Below are positions 36,206 to 45,614 of a stretch of 64,000 nt of DNA, piece after piece (position 1 is the first letter of the stretch; each line of letters begins with the position of its first letter). Origin of the DNA: Pelosinus sp. UFO1. Lineage in GTDB: Bacteria; Bacillota; Negativicutes; DSM-13327. Position numbers and translations under genes: made by a program. The notes under the pieces were generated by a model. It ran no database searches. It was not told where the DNA came from and worked only from the letters and a program-made list of their open reading frames with translations. Location: NCBI RefSeq assembly GCF_000725345.1, contig NZ_CP008852.1, forward strand, positions 3,836,001 through 3,900,000, in the 5' to 3' direction.

Positions 36206-37669
36206 TTACGTCCTTTTTTCTTTTTTCTTTACTTTTTCTTGATCAATAGCAACTTCCTTTGCGATTTCAAATTGCATTTCCTGTTGCTGTAATAAACCTC
36301 TGGTAGAAACGTTTTCCCTCATAGGTTTATCTTGGCTGTAATATCTTTTCTGGTAAAGCTTTTTACCAATATAAATGGCTGAAAATAGAGCTACTACTAC
36401 CAATCCTGCAGCTAATCCGGCTCCCTGTCCAGGAACTAAAGGCATACTGGCAATAATCAAAAGAATGCCTACCAAGGCCACCCAAGATGTGGTGGGGTAT
36501 CCTGGGAGTTGGCATTTTCCATTAACGCAGCCATTTCTTTTTCTTAGTTTATAATGGGTTGCTAGAATAACCACATAAGAAAAAAGTAGGGCGAAGCCAC
36601 CAGAACTCACTAAAAAAAGATAAACCTGCTGTGGCAATAAAAATCCAAGGGCAAGAGCTACTAGCATAGCAATACCAGAGAAAACAATCCCACGGTAAGG
36701 CATTTCTCCTTTATCTTTTAACCATAAAGGCGCGTGCCCCTCTTCAGCTAATGACTTAATCATACGACCTAACCCAAACATAGCTGCCAGCATTGTAGAC
36801 AGAATGGCTGTAACTAAAACAATGGTCATTACATTTCCCGCCCAGCCTAAATTCCATCTTGTCAAAGCTAGAGCTAATGGACTTTCCTCAGCAGTTAAAG
36901 CAGTTGTTGGTATTAAGGGTAATAAAACAAGAATTGATAATACATACAAACCAACTAGACTTATAACTGTATAGCGAATAGCTCTTGGCACAGTCTCATA
37001 AGGATTTTCAGCTTCCGTTGCCGCTAAGCCGATAATTTCAAAACCAGCATATGTAAACATTACAATTAGCATGCTACCAGCAATTCCCCCTATTCCCGCC
37101 GGAAGCAGAGGCTCGGCCAAAAGCTCTCCTACGCCAACCGTTGCAGCACCTGGCATAAAACCGCCGATCAAAGCAGCACCCAGCAAAATAAATCCTATAA
37201 TCGCAAATAGTTTTATTGCCGCCAGTCCACTTTCCAGCTTACTTAGCTGATCGGCTCCTAACAGATTTAGAAAAGATACTCCAATGATGACAACCGACCC
37301 CAGTAACAGAAGAGACGTCCCTGGAAGCCATGTTTGTAAAATAATAGATACAGCAGTAGCTTCACTAGACATAGCTAAAACAAGTCCACTCCAATATACC
37401 CAACCTACAACAAAACCTACTCCAGTGCCATATGCTTGTTCTGCAAATGTACGAAAAGAACCTGGCGCAGGATCTGCCACCGTCATTTCCGATAAAGCAA
37501 CAAGTATAACGTAAACCAAAGCACCTCCTAATAAATAGGAAATAATAACTCCTGGCCCAGCTGTATGAATGGCAACAGCTGATCCTAAGAAAAAAGATCC
37601 ACCAATCACAGTTCCTAGTGCCATCATAGTTAATTGCCACGCCGATAATCCTTTATCTTGTTTTTTCAA
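36206..37669 (-). CDS. APC family amino acid permease
   Basis: 487 aa, about 12 membrane helices, APC superfamily. Helix 1 has ALGTVIGGSFFLGSAVAI, the GXG-type substrate loop. The TYAGFEIIGLAATEAENP segment in helix 6 is also typical of amino acid/polyamine transporters. The C-terminal tail (about 50 residues) is charged and cytoplasmic. A Cys-containing loop KRNGCVNGKCQLPGYPTTSW follows helix 10. Substrate not predictable. Monocistronic by spacing. Confidence 0.9.
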   Translation of the reverse strand: MKKQDKGLSAWQLTMMALGTVIGGSFFLGSAVAIHTAGPGVIISYLLGGALVYVILVALSEMTVADPAPGSFRTFAEQAYGTGVGFVVGWVYWSGLVLAMSSEATAVSIILQTWLPGTSLLLLGSVVIIGVSFLNLLGADQLSKLESGLAAIKLFAIIGFILLGAALIGGFMPGAATVGVGELLAEPLLPAGIGGIAGSMLIVMFTYAGFEIIGLAATEAENPYETVPRAIRYTVISLVGLYVLSILVLLPLIPTTALTAEESPLALALTRWNLGWAGNVMTIVLVTAILSTMLAAMFGLGRMIKSLAEEGHAPLWLKDKGEMPYRGIVFSGIAMLVALALGFLLPQQVYLFLVSSGGFALLFSYVVILATHYKLRKRNGCVNGKCQLPGYPTTSWVALVGILLIIASMPLVPGQGAGLAAGLVVVALFSAIYIGKKLYQKRYYSQDKPMRENVSTRGLLQQQEMQFEIAKEVAIDQEKVKKKEKRT

Positions 37670-37770
37670 ATTTTAACCTCTCAATTCATAAGGAAACATC
37701 TATTTATAAGTATTTCCTCGTTGGAGTCAACTTATGAATCGTTTGGTCCTCTCTAGCATTAATATAATAA

Positions 37771-37806
37771 AGGACCTCAATCCTATATTTATAAGGATTG
37801 AGGCCT
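37771..37806 (-). terminator. terminator of the DUF2000 gene
   Basis: Stem AGGACCTCAATCCT / AGGATTGAGGCCT (one mismatch) with a 9-nt loop and a T-rich minus-strand tail. 55 bases past the stop. Confidence 0.75.
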
Positions 37807-37860
37807 CTTAGCAATTAGCACTAATACCATATTATTCAAATTCTAAGCTTATCGCAAAAT

Positions 37861-38268
37861 CTACCTTAGAAGCCCTAGATTACCAGTAAAACTGTTAACT
37901 TTTTTTACTGGTCCACATAGACAAAGCCCCATATAATGTATCCCGCTATTCTTCATGCTTGATAGACGTTGTGTATATTCTCCATAATCTAAGCACCTTT
38001 GGGCAATTTCGCTAAAATCTACAACAATTACATCAGAGTATGCCTCATCAAACAATTTGTCACGCATTGTTTTCACTTGTTCTCGCGTGGCTCCTAAAAT
38101 AGGAATTGTTTTCGTAGTTATTCCCAAATGTAGTTTACCATTATCATCTGCGATGCTTTCGCCAACAACCTCTGGAAATAACTTACCCAAACTGATACCC
38201 AATACTGCTGATGCATTGGCAATCAGCCCGAGAGGCAGTTCCTTATTAATAACGATTGCTACTTTCAT
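37861..38268 (-). CDS. DUF2000 protein
   Basis: 135-aa protein of the DUF2000 family, a compact alpha/beta fold related to peptidyl-tRNA hydrolase 2. Family features include the N-terminal VAIVINKELPLGLIANASAVL and GLCLCGPVKKVNSFTGNLGLLR at the C-terminus. Function unknown. The upstream ribosome site AGGAGGGAATATAG supports the ATG. Stands alone. Confidence 0.85.
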   Translation of the reverse strand: MKVAIVINKELPLGLIANASAVLGISLGKLFPEVVGESIADDNGKLHLGITTKTIPILGATREQVKTMRDKLFDEAYSDVIVVDFSEIAQRCLDYGEYTQRLSSMKNSGIHYMGLCLCGPVKKVNSFTGNLGLLR

Positions 38269-38412
38269 TACTATATTCCCTCCTGTCCTAACTTCTTCTT
38301 ATATAATAGACAGCCGGTCATACAGCGTATAGTAAAAAATTGATAAAAATCATATTTTGCATGTAGCCAATTCACCAAACTTTTGAGTCAAATCAACTGA
38401 TTTCGCAAATCC

Positions 38413-38910
38413 TTAAATAGTTACATAAGTGATTTTATTGCCATTCTGCTGGATTACTTTTTTTATGTCATCAAAAGAAACCCAGACAGTTGCCGTATTC
38501 TCATTTGGATGAAACCCAAGGCTATTTTTACCTACCAAATCTTGATCAAAGACTACCTCAACAACACAATCTGTATCGTTGATGATCCCAAAAGGAGTTA
38601 CTGCGCCTTTACTTAGTTGCAGGTATTTTTCCAGCCTTTCTTCAGACGCAAAGCTTAACGCGGTAGTTCCCATTTGTTCGCGCATTTTTTTCAAATCTAC
38701 GTGCTTATCCTTATCCAATACTACAATAAAATGTCGCTTCCCTTTGTAATCTCGCAAAAATAGATTTTTACATACATCATCCAAATTGGTAATTCCCAGA
38801 TCATCCATTTGCTCTATTGTATAAGCAGCTGGATGATGGATTACTTTATAATTAAGTTTTAATTCATCTAGTTTCTCAAAAACCTTTTTCTGTTTCTCCA
38901 TCCTATTCAC
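38413..38910 (-). CDS. prolyl-tRNA editing protein (ProX/YbaK type)
   Basis: 165 aa, trans-editing domain that hydrolyses mischarged aminoacyl-tRNA(Pro), most like Ala-tRNA(Pro) deacylases (ProXp-ala). Shows YKVIHHPAAYTIEQM near residue 22, CKNLFLRDYKGKRHFIVVLD with the catalytic-type Lys at 48, and GAVTPFGIINDTDCVVEVVFDQDL plus FHPNENTATVWVSFDD at the C-terminal half. The start is either GTG 38910 or the ATG three codons later. Stands alone between DUF2000 and malic enzyme. Confidence 0.88.
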   Translation of the reverse strand: MNRMEKQKKVFEKLDELKLNYKVIHHPAAYTIEQMDDLGITNLDDVCKNLFLRDYKGKRHFIVVLDKDKHVDLKKMREQMGTTALSFASEERLEKYLQLSKGAVTPFGIINDTDCVVEVVFDQDLVGKNSLGFHPNENTATVWVSFDDIKKVIQQNGNKITYVTI

Positions 38911-38968
38911 TTCTTTCTCTCAAAAAAATTAATTACCATATTAAATTTGATTTTACCATAAAAATACA

Positions 38969-39002
38969 AATTCCTGCAAAGCTATGCTGCTTTGCAGGAA
39001 TT
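38969..39002 (-). terminator. terminator of the malic enzyme gene, shared stem
   Basis: Perfect 14-bp stem AATTCCTGCAAAGC / GCTTTGCAGGAATT with a 6-nt loop, T-rich minus-strand tail. Same CCTGCAAAG stem as at 16935 and 48227. Confidence 0.85.
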
Positions 39003-39015
39003 CACATTATCTATT

Positions 39016-40257
39016 TTATTTTTGATCAGCAAGTTTAATTCTTGCTGCAGCCTTAGCCCTTACTTCTTCAGGATCTACTATAATTCTAGCAACACCTGTT
39101 TTAATTGCAGCGCGAGCTACCGCTGCCGCTACAGCTGGAGCAACTCGTTTGTCAAAAACTCCAGGTACAACATAATCTTCTCTTAGTTCTTCTTCTGTTA
39201 TTAGCTCTGAAATGGCATATACGGCTGCCAATTTCATTTCTTCATTAATTTGGCGAGCTCTCACATCTATAGCTCCACGGAAAATTCCAGGAAAAACGCA
39301 AACGTTATTTACTTGGTTAGGAGAATCTGAGCGGCCCGTACCAGCTACTTTTACTCCCGCAGCCTTGGCATCAGCATAACTAATTTCCGGTTCAGGATTG
39401 CACAAAGAAAATACGATGGAATCTCGATTCATACTCTGAACAATTTCTTTCGTGAAGGATCCAGGTTGCGAAACACCGATAAGCACATCTGCACCTTTTG
39501 CAATGTCTTGCAGGCTACCTTGTTCTTTTTTCAAATTAGTTCTAGGCAATAAAGCTGCTTGAACCCGATTTACGCGAGATGTCTCCATTCCATCATACAT
39601 GGCACCTTTGGAATTCATCATAACTACATGCCCTACACCAGCATTGAGTAATAATTGTACGATGGCGGTACCAGCTGCACCAGCACCATTTACTACAACC
39701 TTGACCTCATGCAACTGTTTTTTTACTAATCGCAGTGCACCAATCGTAGCAGCTACAGCAGCAATGGCCGTCCCATGTTGATCATCATGAAACACAGGTA
39801 TATCCATTTGCGCCTTGAGAGCATCTTCAATATCATAGCATTTAGGAGAAGAAATATCCTCTAAATTGATTCCTGCAAAATTAGGTTGTAACAGTCGAAC
39901 GGTTTTGATAAATTCATCTGCGTCCTTCGTGTCAATTGACAAGGGAATGGCATCTACGTCACCAAATACTTTATATAGTACAGCCTTACCTTCCATTACG
40001 GGTATAGCTGCCTCTGGACCAATATCTCCAAGACCGAGCACTCTAGTTCCATCAGTAATAACTGCCACCATATTACCACGGCAAGTATATTCAAAAGATA
40101 AATCTTTCTCGCGATGAATTTCCATGCAAGGTTCTGCTACCCCTGGGGTATACGCTAGACTAAGATCATGACCATCTCGTAGTGGAGTCTTAGCAATCAC
40201 ACCTAATTTACCATTCTTTTCTCGATGATAGGCTAATGCTTCATCACGTAAACTCAT
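39016..40257 (-). CDS. NAD(P)-dependent malic enzyme
   Basis: 413 aa, short bacterial malic enzyme: malate + NAD(P)+ to pyruvate + CO2. N-terminal malic domain has LSLAYTPGVAEPCMEI, GLGDIGPEAAIPVMEGKAVLYK and the metal-site LEDISSPKCYDIED. The Rossmann domain has VVNGAGAAGTAIVQLLL and FSLCNPEPEI. No phosphotransacetylase extension. Supplies pyruvate and reducing power in a fermenter. Monocistronic. Confidence 0.94.
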   Translation of the reverse strand: MSLRDEALAYHREKNGKLGVIAKTPLRDGHDLSLAYTPGVAEPCMEIHREKDLSFEYTCRGNMVAVITDGTRVLGLGDIGPEAAIPVMEGKAVLYKVFGDVDAIPLSIDTKDADEFIKTVRLLQPNFAGINLEDISSPKCYDIEDALKAQMDIPVFHDDQHGTAIAAVAATIGALRLVKKQLHEVKVVVNGAGAAGTAIVQLLLNAGVGHVVMMNSKGAMYDGMETSRVNRVQAALLPRTNLKKEQGSLQDIAKGADVLIGVSQPGSFTKEIVQSMNRDSIVFSLCNPEPEISYADAKAAGVKVAGTGRSDSPNQVNNVCVFPGIFRGAIDVRARQINEEMKLAAVYAISELITEEELREDYVVPGVFDKRVAPAVAAAVARAAIKTGVARIIVDPEEVRAKAAARIKLADQK

Positions 40258-40614
40258 ATTTTATCTCCTTCTAACTATTATTTTCTATATCAACTAAGCT
40301 ATATTAATTTGCTCACTTAGAACCGCTTTAATGTCGACTTTTAGCGCTTTCAATTACATTATATGATTATTTTAAATATAAAGATAATATCGAATATTTA
40401 TTGTATGATAACTTTTAGTTATACTGTCTATACCCTTTAGTTTTATCTATTTTGTACTAAAACTTTGTCAAATTACTCCTTTGTAATCTAGGATCGCTCT
40501 TCTTTACTTCTTCTACGTTTATAGCTAATTCAAAAAGCCTTCTTGATTACTCAAGAAGGCTTTTTTTACTGGTTGAGAACTATTGACATACGTTCTCTAA
40601 ATATAATTTTCAAC
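40258..40614. other. intergenic region malic enzyme / SDR
   Basis: 357 bp. Holds the malic enzyme promoter region (AT-rich) and the terminator at 40532-40565; nothing else supported. Confidence 0.6.
40532..40565 (-). terminator. terminator of the thiolase/SDR operon
   Basis: Perfect 15-bp stem AAAAAGCCTTCTTGA / TCAAGAAGGCTTTTT, 4-nt loop, T-runs on both strands. 50 bases past the SDR stop. Confidence 0.9.
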
Positions 40615-41355
40615 TTACAGAGTGCAAGCACCATCTACACTTAATACTGTTCCGTTAATATATTTAGCATCATCTGATGCAAGGAATGCAAAAGCTGCTG
40701 CTATTTCTTCAGGCTCACCTAATCGTCCTGCAGGGACTTTAACAAGAATTCTATCTTGCAATACTTGCTCAGGAATTTTCTTCACCATGTCTGTACCGAT
40801 AAAACCAGGAGCCACGCAATTGAAACGTAGTCCAGATTTCGCCATTTCTTTTGCCCATGATTTAGTCATACCGATTACGCCCCATTTTGTCGCTGCATAA
40901 TTGGTTTGCCCCATGTTTCCGTAGATACCTACAACAGAAGAGGATGTTAAAACAACACCTGACTTTTGTTCTAACATATATGGTAATACTGCGGAAGTAC
41001 AATTAAACACGCCAGTAAGATTTACAGAAATGACAGCATCCCAAGCATCTTTTGTCATTTTTTTCATCATCGCATCTTTTGTAATTCCTGCGTTGTTAAT
41101 CAACACATCTACTTTACCAAAAACTTCAATCGTTTTGTCCATCATATTTTTAACACTCTCTGGGTTGGCTACATCAACTTGAACATAAAATGCGGCAGTT
41201 CCCTTTGCTTCTAGTTCAGCTACAGTACCTGATCCATCAGCAAAATCAGCAACAACTATTTTCGCACCTTCCTCAGCAAATCTAAGGGCAGTACACTTGC
41301 CAATCCCATTAGCAGAACCAGTAATGATTACTACTTTATCCTTCAAACCTCTCAT
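40615..41355 (-). CDS. SDR oxidoreductase, acetoacetyl-CoA reductase / FabG type
   Basis: 246 aa classical short-chain dehydrogenase. Cofactor loop TGSANGIGKCTALRFAEEG, NNAG at about 90, catalytic Ser in TSSSVVGIYG and Tyr/Lys in YAATKWG. Position 60 bases behind a thiolase gene on the same strand suggests reduction of acetoacetyl-CoA to 3-hydroxybutyryl-CoA (PhaB-like) rather than fatty acid synthesis. No crotonase or PHA synthase gene is present in the window, so the end product is open. Confidence 0.88.
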   Translation of the reverse strand: MRGLKDKVVIITGSANGIGKCTALRFAEEGAKIVVADFADGSGTVAELEAKGTAAFYVQVDVANPESVKNMMDKTIEVFGKVDVLINNAGITKDAMMKKMTKDAWDAVISVNLTGVFNCTSAVLPYMLEQKSGVVLTSSSVVGIYGNMGQTNYAATKWGVIGMTKSWAKEMAKSGLRFNCVAPGFIGTDMVKKIPEQVLQDRILVKVPAGRLGEPEEIAAAFAFLASDDAKYINGTVLSVDGACTL

Positions 41356-41416
41356 TTTTAAAAAACTCCCTTCAATACTCTTTTTATATTATAAACCTTT
41401 GCCTATAACATCGCTT

Positions 41417-42598
41417 TTAAATTGCCTCGATTACAGTAGCAATAGCCGGTCCCCCACCAACACATAATGAAGCAACACCATAACGCTCGCCAGAACGTTT
41501 TAATTCATATAAAAGTGACACAATTATTCTTGCAGCAGTACACCCAACTGGGTGGCCGAGCCCAATTCCAGAACCATTACGATTAACATTTTTAAGATCA
41601 AGATTTAATTCTTTATTTACTGCTATAAATTGGGCTGCAAATGCCTCATTAATTTCATAATAACTAATTTGATCCTTAGTCAAGTTTGCATCCTTCAGTA
41701 CTTTAGGAATAGCAAAAGCTGGTCCTATACCCATAACCTCTGGGTGTACTCCCATATTCGCAGTAGCAACTACACGGGCGAGTGGCTTGATCGAAAGTTC
41801 ACGGGCTTTCTCGGCAGACATTAATACTAATGCGGCTGCACCATCATTAACACTTGATGAATTGCCTGATGTTACGGTTCCATTTTTCTTAAAGGCAGGT
41901 TTCATGCCAGCTAGCTTTTCAACTGTAAAATCATCTCTCGGATGCTCATCTGAATCTACTACTACTGCTCCTCGTCTCGTTTCAATAGTTACAGGAACAA
42001 TTTCCTCTTGAAATACTCCACGACGTTGAGCAGCAATCGCTCGCTGATGACTCAGCAATGCTAATTCGTCTTGTTCCGAACGGGATATATTGTACTGCTC
42101 AGCCAAGTTTTCCGCTGTAACGCCCATATGATAACCCTGTATTGCACAAATTAAACCGTCGTATAGCATAGAATCATGGATCTCACCATGACCCATACGA
42201 TAACCTTCACGAGCACCTTTTAGAATATAAGGAGCCTGAGACATACTTTCTGCACCAACAGCTACCACAATTTGTGCTTTTCCAAGCATAATCGACTGTG
42301 CTGCGGCTTCGAATGCTTTCATACCGGAACCACACTGTTGATCAACCGTATATGCGTACCCTTCAGTAGGCATTTTGCATTTTAACTGTATCTGGCGACC
42401 AGGGTTCCCTTTTGCTCCACCTTTGTAAATCATGCCACAAACAAGTTCTTCAACCTGTTCAGGTTTTAAATTGGCTCTAGCTAATGCTCCGTTTACAGCT
42501 ATTACTCCAAGATCAATAGGACTTACGTCTTTTAGCGCTCCAAGGAAATTACCAATTGGAGTTCTTGCAGCACCAACGATTACTACCTCGTGTATCAT
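41417..42598 (-). CDS. acetyl-CoA C-acetyltransferase (thiolase)
   Basis: 393 aa biosynthetic-type thiolase: 2 acetyl-CoA to acetoacetyl-CoA. Active-site Cys in DQQCGSGMKAFEAA (about residue 88), His in NEAFAAQF, and the second Cys in the GSGIGLGHPVGCTAAR block, which is mildly unusual because most have GHPIGASG/GCSGAR. First gene of a two-gene unit with the SDR reductase. A compact array of TAGACA half-sites lies 170-200 bases upstream (42767-42794). Confidence 0.93.
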   Translation of the reverse strand: MIHEVVIVGAARTPIGNFLGALKDVSPIDLGVIAVNGALARANLKPEQVEELVCGMIYKGGAKGNPGRQIQLKCKMPTEGYAYTVDQQCGSGMKAFEAAAQSIMLGKAQIVVAVGAESMSQAPYILKGAREGYRMGHGEIHDSMLYDGLICAIQGYHMGVTAENLAEQYNISRSEQDELALLSHQRAIAAQRRGVFQEEIVPVTIETRRGAVVVDSDEHPRDDFTVEKLAGMKPAFKKNGTVTSGNSSSVNDGAAALVLMSAEKARELSIKPLARVVATANMGVHPEVMGIGPAFAIPKVLKDANLTKDQISYYEINEAFAAQFIAVNKELNLDLKNVNRNGSGIGLGHPVGCTAARIIVSLLYELKRSGERYGVASLCVGGGPAIATVIEAI

Positions 42599-42766
42599 TA
42601 CTTTGACCTCCTTGATCTCCCTTAACTATATAACCGTTGAGCTTACTTATAGAGTAATGCAAGTTATGTGCCAATAATTAGATCTTTTAAAAATCCTCTT
42701 AAACTCAATTATTGCGCTATATCTATTATTTGTTTCTAACTTTTTTGTCCTATAGCGTACTATAAA

Positions 42767-42794
42767 TAGACAACAATGTCTATTATATTAGACA
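42767..42794. promoter_or_regulatory. three half-site operator upstream of thiolase
   Basis: TAGACA, 4 bp, TGTCTA, 6 bp, TAGACA: two overlapping palindromes sharing the middle half-site. In the likely promoter region of the thiolase/SDR unit; the cognate regulator is not identified. Confidence 0.5.
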
Positions 42795-42830
42795 TGCTTA
42801 CCTCGCTATATTATGCTCCAAATACAAAAG

Positions 42831-42861
42831 GCCACCTTAATCAATTAATGATCAAAGTGGC
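42831..42861 (-). terminator. possible terminator downstream of the EamA gene
   Basis: Imperfect 13-bp stem GCCACCTTAATCA / TGATCAAAGTGGC with a short loop; distant (about 185 bases) from the EamA stop. Confidence 0.4.
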
Positions 42862-43046
42862 ATTTAATAATAGGTGCAGTTGTTCAGATTATTCTAGAAC
42901 CATTTAAGACTCTGTAATCGTTCCGCCCATTAACATGAAGTACCTGTACTGAAACATAGTAGGAGTCTTGTGAAGCGAGATATACTATGCTATTCATAAC
43001 CTTATGTCACTCTCCCATCAATCTTTTTAACGAAAAGGTAATTGGT

Positions 43047-43955
43047 TTAAGAAGCAAATACACTTTGTAATCGTTTTTTTAACCAAACTTCCAATATCGC
43101 AGCTCGACTAACTAGAAATATACCCCAAAGTACCAAACTAACCCCGATGAATGAGTAAACTGATAAATATTCTGACAGAACATAGTAACCAACAAATTGA
43201 GCAATCACTGGTGAAATATAGGTCCATGTTGAAGGTAATAATGGGCCTGCACGATTTACTAACCAGTAATACGATCCATGACCAACAAGTGAACCAAATA
43301 CAACAAGATAAGCCCATGAAAGGAATATATTATAGTTGATAATTAGTTCAGTTCGTTCTGTGGCTAAGGATAGCATGATAAGCAGACTTCCACCAGCTAG
43401 CATTTGCCAGCCATTGAGCAGGGCGGGACTTAAACCCGCAGCTAAGATTTTTTTTGATTTCATTGTACCAAAGACGCAGCCAACTTCAGCGGCAAGTATC
43501 CCTGCTACAGCTAATAAAGCTTCTTTCGTCACATCGATCCCTAAGGCAGGAAATACTGCAACACCTACTCCAATAAAGGAAATAAATAAACCACAGCCCT
43601 TAATCCAAACACTTTCTCGAGAACCTTGAAACCATTCTACAATACCTATCATAATCGGCGTAGTTGCAGCCAATAGTGCTGCAATACTTGACGAGATATA
43701 CTGCTCACCCCAGTATAAACAGCCAAACATGATCCCAGTCATAAAGATACCAACTAGTAAAACATCTCGTCGCTCTTCGACTCGTAAGCTAATTTTGCCA
43801 TGCAATAATTTAACGGCAACCAATACGATAACTCCCGCGATAAAAAACCTGGTACCGGCGAAGAGAAAAGGTGACACTCCAGCTTCTATACCAACCTTAA
43901 TCGCGAGAAACGTGGTACCAAAAATTAAACACATCAAACCATATACTATATACAT
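43047..43955 (-). CDS. EamA family drug/metabolite exporter
   Basis: 302 aa, ten membrane helices in two EamA repeats (LIFGTTFLAIKVGIEAG ... SSIAALLAATTPIMIGI; and later LLNGWQMLAGGSLLIM ... PVIAQFVGYYVL). Started at ATG 43955 with GGGAGAGCTT upstream. Divergent from a MocR-type regulator with which it shares TATAACAG half-sites, so its expression is probably tied to that regulator's ligand, likely an amino-group compound. Substrate unknown. Confidence 0.9.
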   Translation of the reverse strand: MYIVYGLMCLIFGTTFLAIKVGIEAGVSPFLFAGTRFFIAGVIVLVAVKLLHGKISLRVEERRDVLLVGIFMTGIMFGCLYWGEQYISSSIAALLAATTPIMIGIVEWFQGSRESVWIKGCGLFISFIGVGVAVFPALGIDVTKEALLAVAGILAAEVGCVFGTMKSKKILAAGLSPALLNGWQMLAGGSLLIMLSLATERTELIINYNIFLSWAYLVVFGSLVGHGSYYWLVNRAGPLLPSTWTYISPVIAQFVGYYVLSEYLSVYSFIGVSLVLWGIFLVSRAAILEVWLKKRLQSVFAS

Positions 43956-43971
43956 AAGCTCTCCCTCTTTT

Positions 43972-44049
43972 CTGTTATATAACATTCGTGTATATTATTC
44001 TTATAAAACCATTTATTTACTATAACAGTCAAGGAACAGGTATAACAGT
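43972..44049. promoter_or_regulatory. MocR-type operator: two direct and one inverted TATAACAG
   Basis: TATAACAGT direct repeats at 44021-44029 and 44041-44049 (20 bp apart, two helical turns) and an inverted copy CTGTTATA at 43972-43979, all in the 104-bp divergent promoter region. Paired direct repeats are the usual MocR/GabR binding pattern. Confidence 0.65.
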
Positions 44050-44059
44050 TGGAGGACCT

Positions 44060-45544
44060 ATGAAAATTTCTATTAACCGCCAAAGTAACGTTTCGATTCG
44101 CCAACAAATTTATTTAGAAATATCTCAGCGTATTCGTTCCGGTCTGATTGAACCAGATTTTAAACTTCCTTCGGTGCGAGAATTAGCCAAAGATCTAAAC
44201 GTTAGCTTAGTAACTGCACACCAAGTTTACAAAATGCTTGATCATAGCAACTTAACGGAAAGCATTCGGGGTAAAGGTACCTTTGTGCGCAGTACGAAAG
44301 ATGATACTTTAGATACGAATAACCCTTCCGCTACTTTTGATTGGCAGCTTTCTGTCCCTGACTATCTGCCGCGCGCTAGTTTTTGGAGTCAAAGTACAGT
44401 ACGCTTACCACCCAATATATTAGATTTAGCATCTGCTTCAGTACATCATTCCCTGCTCCCTATGCATTTAGTTCAAACCTCTATCCGTCAAACACTCGAC
44501 AACTCTCCCAGCTCCCTAGGGAAATACGCTAATTTCCAAGGAGATAGTGACTTCATACTTGCCTTAATAGATTATCTAAAAGTATTATCAATTGATTTAA
44601 CTCCCCACCAATTAATCGTTACAAGTGGTACACAGCAAGGTATTGACCTATTTGCACGTACCTTTCTTGGACCTGGTGACATTATTGGAGTTGAAACTCC
44701 TTGCTTTTCAGGAGCCATTGATGCCTTTCGCTTGTCTCATGTCAATCTGCACCCCATCCCTGTTGATAGCAATGGAATACGAGTTGATATACTAGAAGAT
44801 TTGGTGCCTTATACTCGTTTTAAAGCTATTTACACTGTTCCCACTGGGCAAAACCCTACTGGTGCGATTATGTCTCTATCACGGCGGCAAGATTTATTGA
44901 ATTTTGCAAGGCAGCATAATGTCCTTATCTTAGAAGACGAACCACATCGTGAACTAGAAATGGATAAAATAAAATGCTCTATTTTACCGCCACCGTTAAA
45001 GATGTTAGATACAGACGGTCGGGTAGTTTATCTTAAAGGTTTTAGCAAATTTCTCTTTCCTGGCATGCGGCTTGGCTTACTTGCCGCAGATGGCAGTATC
45101 TATAATCGACTGCTTGCAGCCAAATCTATTGCCGACCTAGGATCCCCCCTTTGGCTGCAAAAGTCTCTTGTACCGTTTTTTCGTAATCCCCAGCTTTTCT
45201 CTTCCATTCGTAAAATGAATACAGTTCTTGACAGCCGTCGCAAAGCTGTTCTCCAAACACTAGACCTTCTTCTTGACCCTCGCATTATTCGCCCTAAACA
45301 AACTGCTGGCCTCCACTTATGGTTGTCAATGCCAAGCGGAATTCACACGGATTTCTTAATTCCTGAAGCCCACCGTCGCGGCGTACATTTCCTTCCTGGT
45401 TCAATTTTCTATCCCGGAGAACCTGAGACCAATCATCTTCGAATTTGTTGGACTAACCTTACAGACGTAGATTTACCAAAAGCGCTCAAATTACTTTGCG
45501 AGTTACTCAACGATGCTGTTTTACATCCAGACCTTTTCTCTTAA
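44060..45544 (+). CDS. MocR/GntR family PLP-dependent transcriptional regulator
   Basis: 494 aa. Residues 1-75 are a GntR winged helix (RQQIYLEISQRIRSG ... KLPSVRELAKDLNVSLVTAHQVYKML). Residues 110-480 are an aminotransferase class I fold with VTSGTQQGIDLFARTFL, VPTGQNPTG, LEDEPHREL and the PLP lysine in YLKGFSKFLFPGMRLG. Started at ATG 44060 after GGAGG; the frame is open further up without a ribosome site. Probably regulates the divergent EamA exporter and itself. Confidence 0.93.
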   Translation: MKISINRQSNVSIRQQIYLEISQRIRSGLIEPDFKLPSVRELAKDLNVSLVTAHQVYKMLDHSNLTESIRGKGTFVRSTKDDTLDTNNPSATFDWQLSVPDYLPRASFWSQSTVRLPPNILDLASASVHHSLLPMHLVQTSIRQTLDNSPSSLGKYANFQGDSDFILALIDYLKVLSIDLTPHQLIVTSGTQQGIDLFARTFLGPGDIIGVETPCFSGAIDAFRLSHVNLHPIPVDSNGIRVDILEDLVPYTRFKAIYTVPTGQNPTGAIMSLSRRQDLLNFARQHNVLILEDEPHRELEMDKIKCSILPPPLKMLDTDGRVVYLKGFSKFLFPGMRLGLLAADGSIYNRLLAAKSIADLGSPLWLQKSLVPFFRNPQLFSSIRKMNTVLDSRRKAVLQTLDLLLDPRIIRPKQTAGLHLWLSMPSGIHTDFLIPEAHRRGVHFLPGSIFYPGEPETNHLRICWTNLTDVDLPKALKLLCELLNDAVLHPDLFS

Positions 45545-45577
45545 TTGAAATAAATCCCCTTTCCTATTCGCAAATAA

Positions 45578-45614
45578 GAAAACCAGCAGGTGCTAAAGCC
45601 TGCTGGTCTTCTTA
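45578..45614. terminator. bidirectional terminator between mocR and the FapA-like gene
   Basis: Stem ACCAGCAGG / CCTGCTGGT extended by AAGA/TCTT, 8-nt loop, T-rich both ways. Its right arm includes the stop codon of the minus-strand FapA-like gene. Confidence 0.8.

Larger units (their letters stand above)
42599..43046. other. intergenic region thiolase / EamA
   Basis: 448 bp. Contains the TAGACA half-site array (42767-42794), short CGCTATA/TATAGCG elements around it (near 42715, 42750 and 42803), and a stem at 42831-42861. The 42862-43046 part shows nothing I can support. Confidence 0.6.
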
